DNA from: Tranzscheliella williamsii
Lineage: Eukaryota > Basidiomycota > Ustilaginomycetes > Ustilaginales > Ustilaginaceae
NCBI GenBank assembly: GCA_023212725.1
Contig: JALBYF010000020.1
Coordinates: 124,001-188,000, forward strand
Direction of reading: 5' to 3'
DNA length: 64,000 nt
The translations under genes and the position numbers were made by a program. Positions 1-9,320 of this stretch are shown piece by piece; the stretch's first letter is position 1, and every line of letters begins with the position of its first letter. The notes beneath the pieces are model-generated. The model had not been told where the DNA came from. It saw only the letters and a list, made by a program, of their open reading frames with translations, and searched no databases.

Positions 1-1848
1 GGCGGGGAGGACGAGCGGGGTGATATTGCGCGAGAGCGCGGTGAGGCCGTGGAGCGTGACCAGCTTAGAGAGCCAGGCACACTCCTTGTCGCCGAACCGC
101 TCGCGGTCATCGCGGATGCCCTCGGCGAACCAAAGGTCGACAACAAATTCGGCGTGCGACTTGGCCACCTCGATGCACTCGAACGAGAGATCGCCGAACT
201 TGCGGCCGTCCTTGACCTCGGCACGGAGGTCGACGACCAGCTGCGCAGCCCGAAGCGCCAGCGCAGCCGAATAGACCTCCGGCTTGTACCAGTCGCTCGC
301 CTGCTTGGGCTGCGTAAATGGAATGGCGCCAGCCGTGCCAATCGCCTGCAAAAACGCCGAGGTAGCCGCGACCTTGCTCTTCGGGTTCTTGTCAAGCTCG
401 CCGGATATCTTGAGCATTGCGCGTCCGACCTGCGATGCCAGCACGATGTTGTCGCCTTCGTATGTGACAGCGGGCGCCTGCTCGGGGAAGACACTAGTGA
501 AGCCGGCGTAGGCCGAGAAACCGTGCCCACCGAGCGCCTGACGGCACTCCTCGATACCGTCCAGCGCCTGCTTGGTGCAGTAAGCCTTCAGCGAGGAACT
601 GGCAACGTGGACATCGTACAGGAGCTCGGTGTTGCCTTCTTCGAGCTGCTGCGCCATGTCTTCGTAAAGCGTCCTCATGCGTCGCCCAGCAAGGACGTAG
701 GCATACGCCTTGGCAAGCAGGGGCAACAGTCGACGGGCAGTAGACGGGTAGGACAGAACGGACCTCTCGACATCATTGATATCGGTAGAGGCCGGGTCAC
801 GGAACTGCCGACGGACGAGAGCGTACCGCGTGGCAATGGTAACACCACGAGAAAGCATCCAGCCGGTGCGGTCGATCATCTGCGAACGAATAAAAATCAT
901 ACCGCCGTAGCTGAGCTTGTCGCTCGGAGGCTTGACGTACTCGCCGCCCTTCTTCACGTGGGCGTGCTTGCTCAGCATGTGATCACGGGGGATCTTGAAT
1001 TTGTTGAAACGAGCCCAGCCATTGTCGAGGCCGCCAAAGGCGCCGTACGTCTTGGGTCCGATATCCCCGGCCACAATACCGTCGAGGAGCTGGCCGTTGT
1101 CCATGTTTCGCAATGCAGTGAAAAAGAGGTGCGGGCCGAGTCGCTTGCCTTTGATGATCAGCTGTGCCTGAACAACACCGTGGGTGGCTGTGGTACCCAG
1201 GCCTCCAGCCCACCACTTGGTGGATGTGAGCGTAGGAGAGTGGAGGATGAAGCTGTCCGAAGCCTCGTCGTAGGTGGCGGTGGTCTCGAGCATCTGCACG
1301 TTGGTGCCGTGGCCGAGCTCGGTCTGCATGTAGCAGCCCATGATTTCGTGGTTCATGGCTTTGTTGCCCCAACGCTCGACCTGTTCGGCACTGCCCTGAC
1401 CGAAGATGACGGGCACAAACGCGACCCAGTGAATCGTGATCGGAGACTGGAGATCCAGGGTCAAGGCAGCCTCAATGATCTCGTGCGTGGTCCAATCGTG
1501 TTTCTCTGCAAGTTCGAGAAGCCGCCTGCAGGCGAAGTGGGACATGCGCATCTGCTGCTCTCGGTTCATGTGGATAATGCGCTTCTTCCAGTTACCGAAG
1601 ACTGGATCCTTGGCAAGCGTGTTCATCACCTTCTTTCGCGTGTCATTATCGATCCTTGAATCTCGCAGAACCTCCTCAATCTTTGTAGGGTCGAAGTCGG
1701 CCGCCGCTCGTGCGCTGGCGATGTCTTGTGAAGTGCGTGCAGCAACCTCCCCCATGGGAATGGGAAGCGTCACCTTAGCAGCCGGCCAGTCGCCAACGGC
1801 CTCACTCAGCGGAGCAAACGTAGTCGACTTGGGGTCTGGCGCCGACAT
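1..1848 (-). CDS. Peroxisomal acyl-CoA oxidase (C-terminus cut by window edge)
   Basis: First enzyme of peroxisomal beta-oxidation: FAD-dependent oxidation of acyl-CoA to trans-2-enoyl-CoA with H2O2 release. The frame is open from the ATG at 1848 to base 1 (616 codons, single exon). The family motif TELGHGTNV lies at residues 176-184, the FAD-domain stretch AFGGLDNGW near 270-278, and YEGDN at 463-467, whose Glu464 matches the catalytic base of the family. Family members are about 660-700 residues, so roughly 50-80 C-terminal residues, including any PTS1 tripeptide, lie outside the window. There is no upstream in-frame ATG before the AT-richer leader. Family call is secure; chain-length specificity cannot be read. 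Confidence 0.95.
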   Translation of the reverse strand, partial: MSAPDPKSTTFAPLSEAVGDWPAAKVTLPIPMGEVAARTSQDIASARAAADFDPTKIEEVLRDSRIDNDTRKKVMNTLAKDPVFGNWKKRIIHMNREQQMRMSHFACRRLLELAEKHDWTTHEIIEAALTLDLQSPITIHWVAFVPVIFGQGSAEQVERWGNKAMNHEIMGCYMQTELGHGTNVQMLETTATYDEASDSFILHSPTLTSTKWWAGGLGTTATHGVVQAQLIIKGKRLGPHLFFTALRNMDNGQLLDGIVAGDIGPKTYGAFGGLDNGWARFNKFKIPRDHMLSKHAHVKKGGEYVKPPSDKLSYGGMIFIRSQMIDRTGWMLSRGVTIATRYALVRRQFRDPASTDINDVERSVLSYPSTARRLLPLLAKAYAYVLAGRRMRTLYEDMAQQLEEGNTELLYDVHVASSSLKAYCTKQALDGIEECRQALGGHGFSAYAGFTSVFPEQAPAVTYEGDNIVLASQVGRAMLKISGELDKNPKSKVAATSAFLQAIGTAGAIPFTQPKQASDWYKPEVYSAALALRAAQLVVDLRAEVKDGRKFGDLSFECIEVAKSHAEFVVDLWFAEGIRDDRERFGDKECAWLSKLVTLHGLTALSRNITPLVLPA

Positions 1849-2620
1849 ATTGCTGAAGATTCTGTGATTCTCGAAGACAGACGCTGGAGACTGCAAAGAG
1901 ATGGGAGGTGATGGCCGAAAGCAAGGGTGATAGGGTCGACCTAAATATGAACCACGGTCGAACTGGACCCTGGGATCGGCGCATAATGCGGAGCGAAGCT
2001 TTCACTCCCCGTCCCAAAGCCAGGGTGAAACATCACACGCCGTGATGGGGAACCGACGTCTGAAAAGCGCGGCTGTACAAGAGGTGCGCGGTAAAGGACC
2101 CGACCACATGCCTGTTTCCTCGGCGTGGAGGTTCAAGTGGAATACTGAATTGTAGTACCATAACGACCATAGAGAGGGCACCATGTAAATCATGATATGG
2201 CACCGGCAACGGATCTTCTTCCGAAATGCCGGGCGCGCGAGGAAAGCGAGCTTGAACAGCCGAGTTCTTGACACCTCCCCCCCAACAAGTCTCTTGGCCT
2301 TCATTTACCGCGTTACCCATGGACTAACAGCACCTTTTCATGAGCCGCCCCCGCAGTCGCCGTCAAAAGTGCGCCTCGTGAATGCAGCTTCTTTTTCCTT
2401 TCGCCCCGCCACGCCTGGCGTCGGCTATTGAATTCACCCGTCGCGTCCCTGACATGTCGACCACCGCCTTGATTGCCGGACCAATCTCGTCATTTGTTGC
2501 CACACCATCGGAAAGGTTTGGCCCCGATCGACCAGATCCAGTCAAAGCCATGCAGTAACACAATGTATGTATACAATAGGTCGGATAAAACACTCTGATT
2601 AGGCGCCTAGAAGATCGGGC
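1849..2620. other. Intergenic, promoter of acyl-CoA oxidase and 3' flank of ferroportin-like gene
   Basis: 772 bp without a supportable gene. Short ORFs here lack recognisable motifs. I see no repeat or RNA gene. Confidence 0.6.
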
Positions 2621-4390
2621 TCACCTGTCCTTGCGGCTCAGCAGGCGGTGGAGGCCGTCCAGGTGCACAATATGTCCGCGGACCCGACGCGCGTAGACAA
2701 GGTAGATGAGCAAAGCTAGCGCTACTGCTGCTAGCGACACCGTCGCAGCATATTTGAACTGCTCCGGTTTGTTCCATCCCAAGGTCAGGCCGTAATGGCC
2801 CAGATCGAATATGTTTTGCAGAGAGAATTGCAGCGCCATAAGGGCGTTTTTGCGACCAGCGTTGGGCCCGAGCTGCTCGGGCGACAAGGCGGTCTGTATC
2901 ATGGCCAGTTGCGTGAGGTCGAAAGACCATAGTCCAATCCTGGATAAGGCAAGACCGGAAAACAGCAACCCGGTATTCCAGCTCGGACGTTTCCTGGAGG
3001 AAAGCCCAAAACGGTCTCTTGGCGAGCCAGTCATCCACAGCGAGACTACCGCTGGGATTAGGGGGAACAATTCGGCGAAAAGGGAATATGAGCCGGTCCT
3101 CACCAGTCCGAGCCTTTTTTCCATAAGTGGCATCGCGAATGTCCCTATCAAGCCGGTGAGAACGCCCAGGGCTCGCATACCAGCGATGAAGGGATCTCTG
3201 TACTCTGTCTCGGATTTTAGATACGCTATGAAGGTCGGGTCGAAAGAAAGGACCGACATGTAGAGTAGAGAGATGCAGAGCGAGGTCAGGAAAACGGGCA
3301 GCTGGACAAAGAGGACCCAGTCGCGATACTGTTGTGCCATGTCATCCTTCACCAACTGCGCGAGTCGGTAGACGCCCTTTAATAACGTTGGCCTGTCGGC
3401 ACTTTCATCAGGACTGAGCTGCGCGGGAGGCGAGACCCGTTGCGCGTCTAACTTGAGCTGCTCATCCTGGGCAAGCATGGGAAAGCGACGATAAACGATG
3501 CCAAGGAACAGCAATTCGAAGACCGCAGAGACCGCGCAGATGCCCAGAAGGACGATCGCCGAGGCCGTATAGCTGATGGCGGTCGTCAATGCTGAGACGA
3601 AGAGAGGGCTAACGAGCTTCGAGATAAGGTCGATGCGCCTCATGATGGCGTTGAGTCTTGTTAACCGCGCCGACGATCCGGCACTGATGATGGTAACCCA
3701 TTCCCTCTCCACTCCTATGCTGACGCCGACATTAGAAAGTGTCACTCCTATGCCAAGCAAAGTTATGGCAGCAAAGACAAGCCAAGGGGCGGTGTTTGGT
3801 TCCGCTGTCGCGCCCTTTCCACCGTTGGCCGCTTGACTGGCCACAGTCTTCGAGCAGAAGAGGACCAGGAACAAGCCGTAGGATCCAGCGACGAGCAGCT
3901 TCTGAGAGAGGAGAAGGATGCGGAGAGTGCGGAGCTTGACATGCGCATATCTGTCGATGAGCCGACCGACTGTGCTGGAGAATAGGATTGCGCCGGCGGT
4001 AGTGACGAAGCCATAGATCGAAGCCGGTAACAGCGTGTTGGCGAAGAGATGCACCATAAACAGGGGATATGCGAACTCGGCGGATCGATAACCCCATGAA
4101 GAGGAAGCATGCTGAATGGCCAAGAGGAGCGTTCCCTTTCCGTCCAGATCGGCGGGCCCACCCGACGGAGCTGTCCCGAAGGCAGCATCACCATCTTGTT
4201 CAATCGCCTCTCTTTCGCTGTTTTCTTGACTCGTCCTGCCCGGCTGGGATGTCACCTTCCCACGCTCCTCGCTGTGTGCCGGCGGGACCTCCGACATGTC
4301 GGCTTCGACCCGCAGCTCATAAAGAGCAAAAGATTCGCCACGAGGCTCCGCTACTTCGGCCTTGGCCCTCGTCGCTGTCACTACAGACAT
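2621..4390 (-). CDS. Ferroportin-family (SLC40) membrane transporter
   Basis: 589-residue polytopic membrane protein of the ferroportin1 family, whose animal and plant members export divalent iron or related metals. A hydrophilic N-terminal tail of about 85 residues precedes the first membrane segment. Family-typical features are the cytosolic stretch VEREWVTII followed by RLNAIMRRIDLISK (compare the ERDW/N..MRRID region of ferroportins), a long charged middle loop, and the late motif SRIGLWSFDL. The ATG at 4390 is the first in frame. It is divergent from the MFS gene at 4730, so the two may be co-regulated. Membrane (plasma or vacuolar) and substrate are inferred, not shown. Confidence 0.88.
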   Translation of the reverse strand: MSVVTATRAKAEVAEPRGESFALYELRVEADMSEVPPAHSEERGKVTSQPGRTSQENSEREAIEQDGDAAFGTAPSGGPADLDGKGTLLLAIQHASSSWGYRSAEFAYPLFMVHLFANTLLPASIYGFVTTAGAILFSSTVGRLIDRYAHVKLRTLRILLLSQKLLVAGSYGLFLVLFCSKTVASQAANGGKGATAEPNTAPWLVFAAITLLGIGVTLSNVGVSIGVEREWVTIISAGSSARLTRLNAIMRRIDLISKLVSPLFVSALTTAISYTASAIVLLGICAVSAVFELLFLGIVYRRFPMLAQDEQLKLDAQRVSPPAQLSPDESADRPTLLKGVYRLAQLVKDDMAQQYRDWVLFVQLPVFLTSLCISLLYMSVLSFDPTFIAYLKSETEYRDPFIAGMRALGVLTGLIGTFAMPLMEKRLGLVRTGSYSLFAELFPLIPAVVSLWMTGSPRDRFGLSSRKRPSWNTGLLFSGLALSRIGLWSFDLTQLAMIQTALSPEQLGPNAGRKNALMALQFSLQNIFDLGHYGLTLGWNKPEQFKYAATVSLAAVALALLIYLVYARRVRGHIVHLDGLHRLLSRKDR

Positions 4391-4729
4391 ATTGATATGC
4401 CCACGACTGCCGCAATGAGCCCAGCCGATATAGACTTATGTTGTTCAATACGAGAGTGGTCAAGGCATTACTAGATTTTAGCTTCTCGAAGAGAAAGATG
4501 CATGGTTCTGCGATTGACATTATTATTATTACCGTTAAACACTCCGCGGAAGAGCCGCGGAGCCTTTACTGAGCTCCGATCCGTATCTCCTCTTATCGGA
4601 TCACTGACTTCCGCATGTAAGCTTATAGAGGCTCTGGCGTTCAACTCTAAGACACGTTAATCTACTTAAGCGTCCCTTCCATGTGAAGAGAGGAGTCGCG
4701 TTCATCCTCACTACACGGACCTTCGAACC
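4391..4729. promoter_or_regulatory. Shared divergent promoter of ferroportin-like and MFS genes
   Basis: 339 bp between two start codons on opposite strands. It holds a perfect inverted repeat at 4542-4562 and one GATA-type motif (CGATAAG on the minus strand, 4592-4598). The GATA site resembles, but does not exactly match, the (G/T)GATAA element bound by iron-responsive GATA repressors of the Urbs1 type, so iron control is only a suggestion. Confidence 0.55.
4542..4562. promoter_or_regulatory. CCGCGG palindrome (8-bp arms, 5-nt spacer)
   Basis: CTCCGCGG, spacer AAGAG, CCGCGGAG: perfect complementary arms. The core reads CGG-N5-CCG, the everted/inverted triplet layout used by Zn2Cys6 dimers. 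It lies about 150 bp from the ferroportin-like start and 170 bp from the MFS start. A transcript hairpin is the alternative reading. Confidence 0.5.
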
Positions 4730-6493
4730 ATGACGGAGGCTTCGTCAGACAAACGGCTTGGCAGCGAGACCACGCCGCTCCGACCCACCGTCGCCACGGC
4801 AAGCGGGGAGCCGTCCGTCTCCTACGGTTCTACCACAACACCGACGGAGGCTGAAGAGACCCGACCGGCGATTGACGATGCTCAGCATTACCCTCAGGGC
4901 GCAAAGCTGGCTGTCATTATCGGTAGCCTATGGGCCGTTCTCTTCATGGCCGCTTTGGATGGTACCATTGTGATTACTCTCGTTTCCTCCATCGCCTCCT
5001 CGTTCAAAGCCTCCGAGAAAGTGGGCTGGCTAAGCACGTCCTATCTGCTCTCTGTCTGCGCGTTTTCATCGATCTACGGCCGGCTCTCCGACATCATCGG
5101 TAGGAAGGGTGCACCGCTCGTTGCCTTGGCGTTCTTCACACTCGGGACCTGTTTTTGCGCTGCCGCCCGCAGCTTGAATGAGCTTGTGGCGGCCAGGTTT
5201 ATTGCCGGTATCGGGGGAGGGGGGCTTCTCACCAGCAGCTCGATCGTGTTGACGGATATCATTCCATTGCGCCAGCGAGGACTATGGCAAGGCCTCTCAA
5301 ACATCCTTTTCGGCGTCGCTGCGGCTCTTGGCGGGCCTCTAGGCGGATTCATCAGCGAAGCTTTCGGCTGGCGAGCAGCCTTTGCCTTCCAGGTCCCTTT
5401 CCTTGTGGTGGGAGCCATATGCATCGCCACCTTCATTGAAATCCCGCTTCCCCAGTCCCAGCAGTCGTGGCGCAAGAAGCTAGGCCGGATAGACTATCTC
5501 GGCTCACTTGGCTTGGTCACCTCATCCACCTGCCTGCTCCTGGCCATGAGCTTTTTGTCGAGCTCCAACTACCCCTTCACCCACCCGCTGGTCTGGGGCC
5601 TTCTGCTTGGCTTTCTTATATTCGCCGTGTTCTTCGTCGTCGTCGAGGCCAAGGTGGTCAAGGAGCCTGTTATGCCGCTTTCTTTGCTGACCAGGCGGAC
5701 ACCCGGCCTCATCGGAGCCTCCTTCTTCGTCGGCAGTTTCGCTTACTTTGCCATGCTTTTCCACTTGCCGATGTGGTTCCAGTCGGTCCGCCTACAAAGC
5801 GCGTCGCAGGCGGGGCTCCACTTGGTCCCGCTCGCGATGTGCACGGCGGCTGGCAGCCTCTGGGCAGGGCTGTACATGCGCCGGACGGGCAAGTACTGGC
5901 ATGCCAACGTCTTTTGCTGCGTGCTCAATGTACTTTCCACGGGCTACGGTGCCTGGTGGAACGAGGGCACGGGGCGCTGGGCGGAGTATCTGACTTTCTG
6001 CCCGCAGGCGTTTGGCACGAGCGCGATCTTCACATTCACGCTGATCAGCCTGATGGCCTCCGTGGACAAGAGCGAGACGGCGGTCGCCACCGGCACTGTC
6101 TATCTCTTCCGCAGTCTCGGGCAGGTGGTCGGCGCGTCGCTCTCGACGTCGCTCTTCCAGACAGTCCTGCAGGCTAAGCTCAACGAGAACATCACGCCGC
6201 GCCTGCTGCCCAACCCGGCGGAGGGTGCATCCGGGGTGCAATCGCTCATCTCGGCCATCCGCCACGACGCTTCCGTCGTCCCGCTCCTCCAGCCCGACGC
6301 GCTGCGACACGCTGCACAGATCTCCTTCCTGTCGGCGATCCGGAAAGTCTTCGTCCTGTGCACAGTGCTCAACCTCTTCTATTTGGCCGCCTGCTGGGGC
6401 ATCGAGGAGCTCGAGCTCGCCAATACCCGTCCCAAACCGGAAACCCCGGATCGCGAGCCACGAAGCCAGCAGTCCGATCAAGAGCCAGCCTGA
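4730..6493 (+). CDS. MFS transporter, DHA2 (14-TM) type, Vba/Fnx1-like
   Basis: 587-residue major facilitator with a hydrophilic N-tail of about 60 residues. The segment MAALDGTIVITLV is the typical DHA2 first helix (family LAALDxTIV), GRLSDIIGRK is motif A, and the glycine-rich motif C region GIGGGGLLTSSS with following DIIPLRQRG is the pattern of fungal vacuolar basic amino-acid permeases and multidrug exporters. Start chosen at the first ATG after the short promoter. Function could be vacuolar amino-acid import or drug/siderophore export; pairing with a ferroportin-like gene makes metal handling worth considering, but the sequence does not prove it. Confidence 0.88.
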   Translation: MTEASSDKRLGSETTPLRPTVATASGEPSVSYGSTTTPTEAEETRPAIDDAQHYPQGAKLAVIIGSLWAVLFMAALDGTIVITLVSSIASSFKASEKVGWLSTSYLLSVCAFSSIYGRLSDIIGRKGAPLVALAFFTLGTCFCAAARSLNELVAARFIAGIGGGGLLTSSSIVLTDIIPLRQRGLWQGLSNILFGVAAALGGPLGGFISEAFGWRAAFAFQVPFLVVGAICIATFIEIPLPQSQQSWRKKLGRIDYLGSLGLVTSSTCLLLAMSFLSSSNYPFTHPLVWGLLLGFLIFAVFFVVVEAKVVKEPVMPLSLLTRRTPGLIGASFFVGSFAYFAMLFHLPMWFQSVRLQSASQAGLHLVPLAMCTAAGSLWAGLYMRRTGKYWHANVFCCVLNVLSTGYGAWWNEGTGRWAEYLTFCPQAFGTSAIFTFTLISLMASVDKSETAVATGTVYLFRSLGQVVGASLSTSLFQTVLQAKLNENITPRLLPNPAEGASGVQSLISAIRHDASVVPLLQPDALRHAAQISFLSAIRKVFVLCTVLNLFYLAACWGIEELELANTRPKPETPDREPRSQQSDQEPA

Positions 6494-7004
6494 GAGCACT
6501 GTACGGCTGTTCGCCTTTGTGCCGATAATACTGCATAGAGTTGGCCTCGTCGCGCTCAGGAATCGCATAGACCTGCCAGTACTAGTTTGGGCCTGTGGGG
6601 TGACGCATGTGGATGCGCGGCTAGCTCAGGGATTTTCCGAGAGGGCCAGAATCAGGCTGTGATCTGTCCTTTGCAGGAGGGTCTTCTCCACACCGTGCTG
6701 CACGTCAAGTGTTCTGGATCGCGAGACAAGGGGGCGGGGAACCGCGATGCTCGCGAGTAAGTCAGAGTGGCTGTCGGTCCAGCTGAAAAATCCATTGCGA
6801 ACATTGATGGTAACAAGGTGAGCGGCGAGATAGGTACAAAAGAAGAAAAGACAAAACGATGCGCGGAAAGGAAACGACAGCAACGGGTGCAAGGAGCGTC
6901 GACGGGCAGCAAAGGAGGGTGTGATGGACAGCACAGCTGACGCAGACAGCACGACGGATGTTTCTGCCGCCCGTGCTCTGCAGAAGCTGCCGAGGTGAAA
7001 TGGG
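6494..7004. other. Intergenic between convergent genes
   Basis: 511 bp between the stop codons of the MFS and small membrane-protein genes. Presumed 3' UTRs; no gene or repeat seen. Confidence 0.6.
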
Positions 7005-7625
7005 CTAGATGTTGAAACTGGCGATGACGGAAAGGATAGCGAACGAGAAGGTGAGCCAGAGCGCCGGCGTGGCGACGACACCGGCGGAGAGCATGCCGAG
7101 GCTTAGGAAGATGTTGCCGTATTTGCCACTGCCATTGGTAGAGTTGAGGGGAACGAAGCCAACCATCTTGCTCTGGTCCTCGGACTCGAGGTCGGCACAG
7201 TTGGGGATCTCGCACTCTTCTTGCGCAGAGACGGTGTTTTGCCTACGGTACCAGCACTGGGTGCCTTCCGCAAAGCCACAACAAGTATTTACGAAGCCTT
7301 GGCCCCAACTGGCTTGCTGGTTTACGGAGAGGTGGTTTGTCATGGAGCAGGTTGCCTCGGTGATGGTGGCATTGCCTCCGAGTGGTGTGTTGCCGCTTGC
7401 CGTAGACTCGGGTGCGGAGGCCGTCGCGGTAGCTGTGGCGTTGTCCGCCTGCCTAGCGACGAGCAGATCTCTTTCGGAAAGAGGAGCAGGCTCGAATTCA
7501 GCGGACGAGTCTGATGAGCGCTCGAACGGCTGGGCAACGGCGTCGATCGCTTCCAGTTGTGCAAGGGCTGCCGTAGCCACAAGCAGAGCGAGAAGCGGAC
7601 CGAAAAAAAGGCGACCGAGGCGCAT
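7005..7625 (-). CDS. Small secreted, probably GPI-anchored Cys-containing protein
   Basis: 206 residues from the ATG at 7625. That start is preferred over longer in-frame starts because it opens directly with a signal peptide (MRLGRLFFGPLLALLVATA). The middle is Ser/Thr/Ala-rich with several N-glycosylation sequons. Six cysteines occupy the core in the order C-x19-CC-x7-C-x13-C-x4-C. The C-terminus is hydrophobic after a small-residue stretch (STNGSG), which fits a GPI-attachment signal. I do not recognise the family. A cell-surface role is inferred from topology only. Confidence 0.72.
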   Translation of the reverse strand: MRLGRLFFGPLLALLVATAALAQLEAIDAVAQPFERSSDSSAEFEPAPLSERDLLVARQADNATATATASAPESTASGNTPLGGNATITEATCSMTNHLSVNQQASWGQGFVNTCCGFAEGTQCWYRRQNTVSAQEECEIPNCADLESEDQSKMVGFVPLNSTNGSGKYGNIFLSLGMLSAGVVATPALWLTFSFAILSVIASFNI

Positions 7626-8505
7626 GTTGGACGAAGGAAGAGGGGCGATCGAGGCGGACCACCAATACGTGCAGGACAGCGAGGCGAGATGGCAAGGTAA
7701 AGGGTCAGGTCCGAAGGAGAAAGGGAAGGTGCTCCAAACTGCCGGCAGTGTTTCAAGTGGACCGAAATGAAGCAAGACACGAGCGAAATGGTTATAAGAA
7801 AACAGGAGACAAGGGCGCGGCGATGGCGAGAAGGCGGTAGCGACAGCGAGAAGACGGGAGCGATGGGATGATGAAGCGAAGAGAGTGACGGCAACGGCGG
7901 GCCAGGACAAGGGCAAGGGACGCTGAAGCGAGCGTCGGGTAGTGGAGCTCAGGCCGAGGGTTCAACGTCTGCCGATCGGGAGCTGTGTATTTACTACCAT
8001 CTAGTGCTTCCTGGTTGTCGTGCCTTTTTCCACAACCCTTTTCAGCTTCTTCCCTGACTCCGCGTCCGGCGATTGATTGAATTCAAGGATCGAATCCAGA
8101 ACAAATTCCCAGACAAACTTCCCTTCCGTGTCGATGCCGCGAGCGATGTTGAAACCCATCTTGAAATCCACGCCGCCTTGCGGGGTTTCATCTAGCTTCC
8201 TTCCTCGCTTGCCTCGATTACTGACCGACCACATCGCACCACATGTACGAGGTTTCCACGTCAGGGATTCGGCAGCAGCGTGCCCCATACCCATAGTTAT
8301 TTTCTCTTGAACCAGTCGGCGACCGAGCCCAGAGACAGCACCGAGAATAGGAGGGGAGCTCTGATCGTGAGGTGCGGTGCAATCTGGCACAGGCCTCGGT
8401 TCGCGTTGTTCCCGCTGCATCCATATGAACATCTCGTCCAGTCACAACCGCTTTGGTCTCCGTGCTGGCCGCTCCAACTCTGAGTTACGGCTGCAAAAAA
8501 TAGAA
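7626..8505. other. Intergenic between small GPI protein and tRNA
   Basis: 880 bp. A 143-codon minus-strand frame at 8001-8432 has no recognisable motif and is not called. Otherwise nothing distinctive was seen. Confidence 0.5.
8490..8502 (-). terminator. Pol III T-rich terminator of tRNA-Cys
   Basis: Reading the minus strand, the tRNA is followed within a few bases by TTTCTATTTTTT, a standard Pol III stop. Confidence 0.75.
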
Positions 8506-8610
8506 AGTGGAAGGTGGGAATCGAACCCACGACCTCAAGATGTTTCTGGGCGCCGTTCTTTAATTTTAGATACGTTGCAATCTCACGCCAAACCACTAAG
8601 CCTCTCCCAC
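8506..8610 (-). tRNA. tRNA-Cys (GCA) with 33-nt intron
   Basis: On the minus strand the acceptor GTGGGAG (8604-8610) pairs with CTTCCAC (8507-8513) with one G-U pair. The D-arm, anticodon stem TGAGA/TCTTG, variable loop AGGTC and T-arm GTGGG-TTCGATT-CCCAC all fold. Anticodon GCA is at 8576-8578. An intron at 8542-8574 sits one base 3' of the anticodon, the canonical eukaryotic position. The discriminator base is U, as in yeast tRNA-Cys, and the following T-rich tract is a Pol III terminator. CCA is not encoded. Oddities: position 8 is A instead of the near-universal U, and the anticodon stem has wobble pairs. The mature form would be 72 nt. Confidence 0.88.
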
Positions 8611-8875
8611 GTCTGTGACCGATCACCTGAAGTGTGTCTACATATCTGATGTATATGTTACCTGGAAACTGTTCTTGCCTCTGCTCTGCAGGTTTGGCAG
8701 CCTTAACGTTGCGCTCAAAGCGGTGAAGTCGGGGCCGGCTGAAGGCTTGCTGTGGGGCGCATCTTGATGGCAGAAGGAGTGGGCTCCTGACGGTGGGATT
8801 TGTGCGTTCCAACGGCCGTTTGCCGCTGTGCCGGTGTGGACCATTAGGCGGATGCTTGCGCCGGTCAGACGGACG

Positions 8876-8895
8876 TTAGGGTTAGTTAGGGTTAG
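8876..8895 (+). repeat. Interstitial telomere-like TTAGGG motifs
   Basis: TTAGGG-TTAG-TTAGGG-TTAG, two full telomeric hexamers and two partial ones. TTAGGG is the telomere unit of smut fungi. It may be a binding site for a TTAGGG-binding regulator such as Tbf1/Tay1-type proteins, or a scar; length is too short to tell. Confidence 0.6.
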
Positions 8896-9239
8896 CGCGG
8901 GCTCGAGCAAGCCGATCTCACATTGGCATGCATATAAGCGCGCCAAGGACGACATGAATCCAGCTGGGCCCGTGCGGGAAATATGCCTTATCTCCCCGCG
9001 CTGAAGGTCGCCGAGGCAAAAGCCGCATCTGCACTCTGCACGGTGGGACCCTAGTATGTGAGTGGAGCTGGTAGACAGATGGCAGGAAAATGGCATTTGC
9101 GCCTAGTGCCGGGTAGTCAAAAGTATGCGCGAGATAAGCAGGAGGTCGAGACAAGCGCGCCGGTAGCGGCCAGGTGGCTTTGCCGCGTTGCCCGAGCGAC
9201 AAGGGCCGTGCAGAGGCGTGGGTGGCCACGACGGTGGGG

Positions 9240-9246
9240 TATATAA
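9240..9246 (+). promoter_or_regulatory. TATA box of cyanase gene
   Basis: TATATAA about 80 bp upstream of the cyanase ATG, in an otherwise GC-rich stretch. The spacing suits a short 5' UTR. Confidence 0.6.
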
Positions 9247-9320
9247 CCTCCTAAGGAGAGCTGCGGGTTGGTTCACAGCGCTTCAGCACTTGCAAGAGTG
9301 TCACCGTCTGTCCTCGCACC

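Larger units (their letters stand above)
8611..9320. other. Intergenic/promoter region upstream of cyanase
   Basis: 710 bp holding the 5' flank of the tRNA, TTAGGG motifs and the cyanase TATA box, which are listed separately. No gene is supported. Confidence 0.6.

Noticed and set aside
49..1659. 536-codon plus-strand frame
   Set aside because: Antisense shadow of the acyl-CoA oxidase, which has full family motifs on the minus strand.
8001..8432. 143-codon minus-strand frame upstream of tRNA-Cys
   Set aside because: No signal, domain or splice partner; could be chance.
8505..8560. Peptide frame containing GRWESNPRP
   Set aside because: This is the translation of the tRNA T-arm, a known false ORF.
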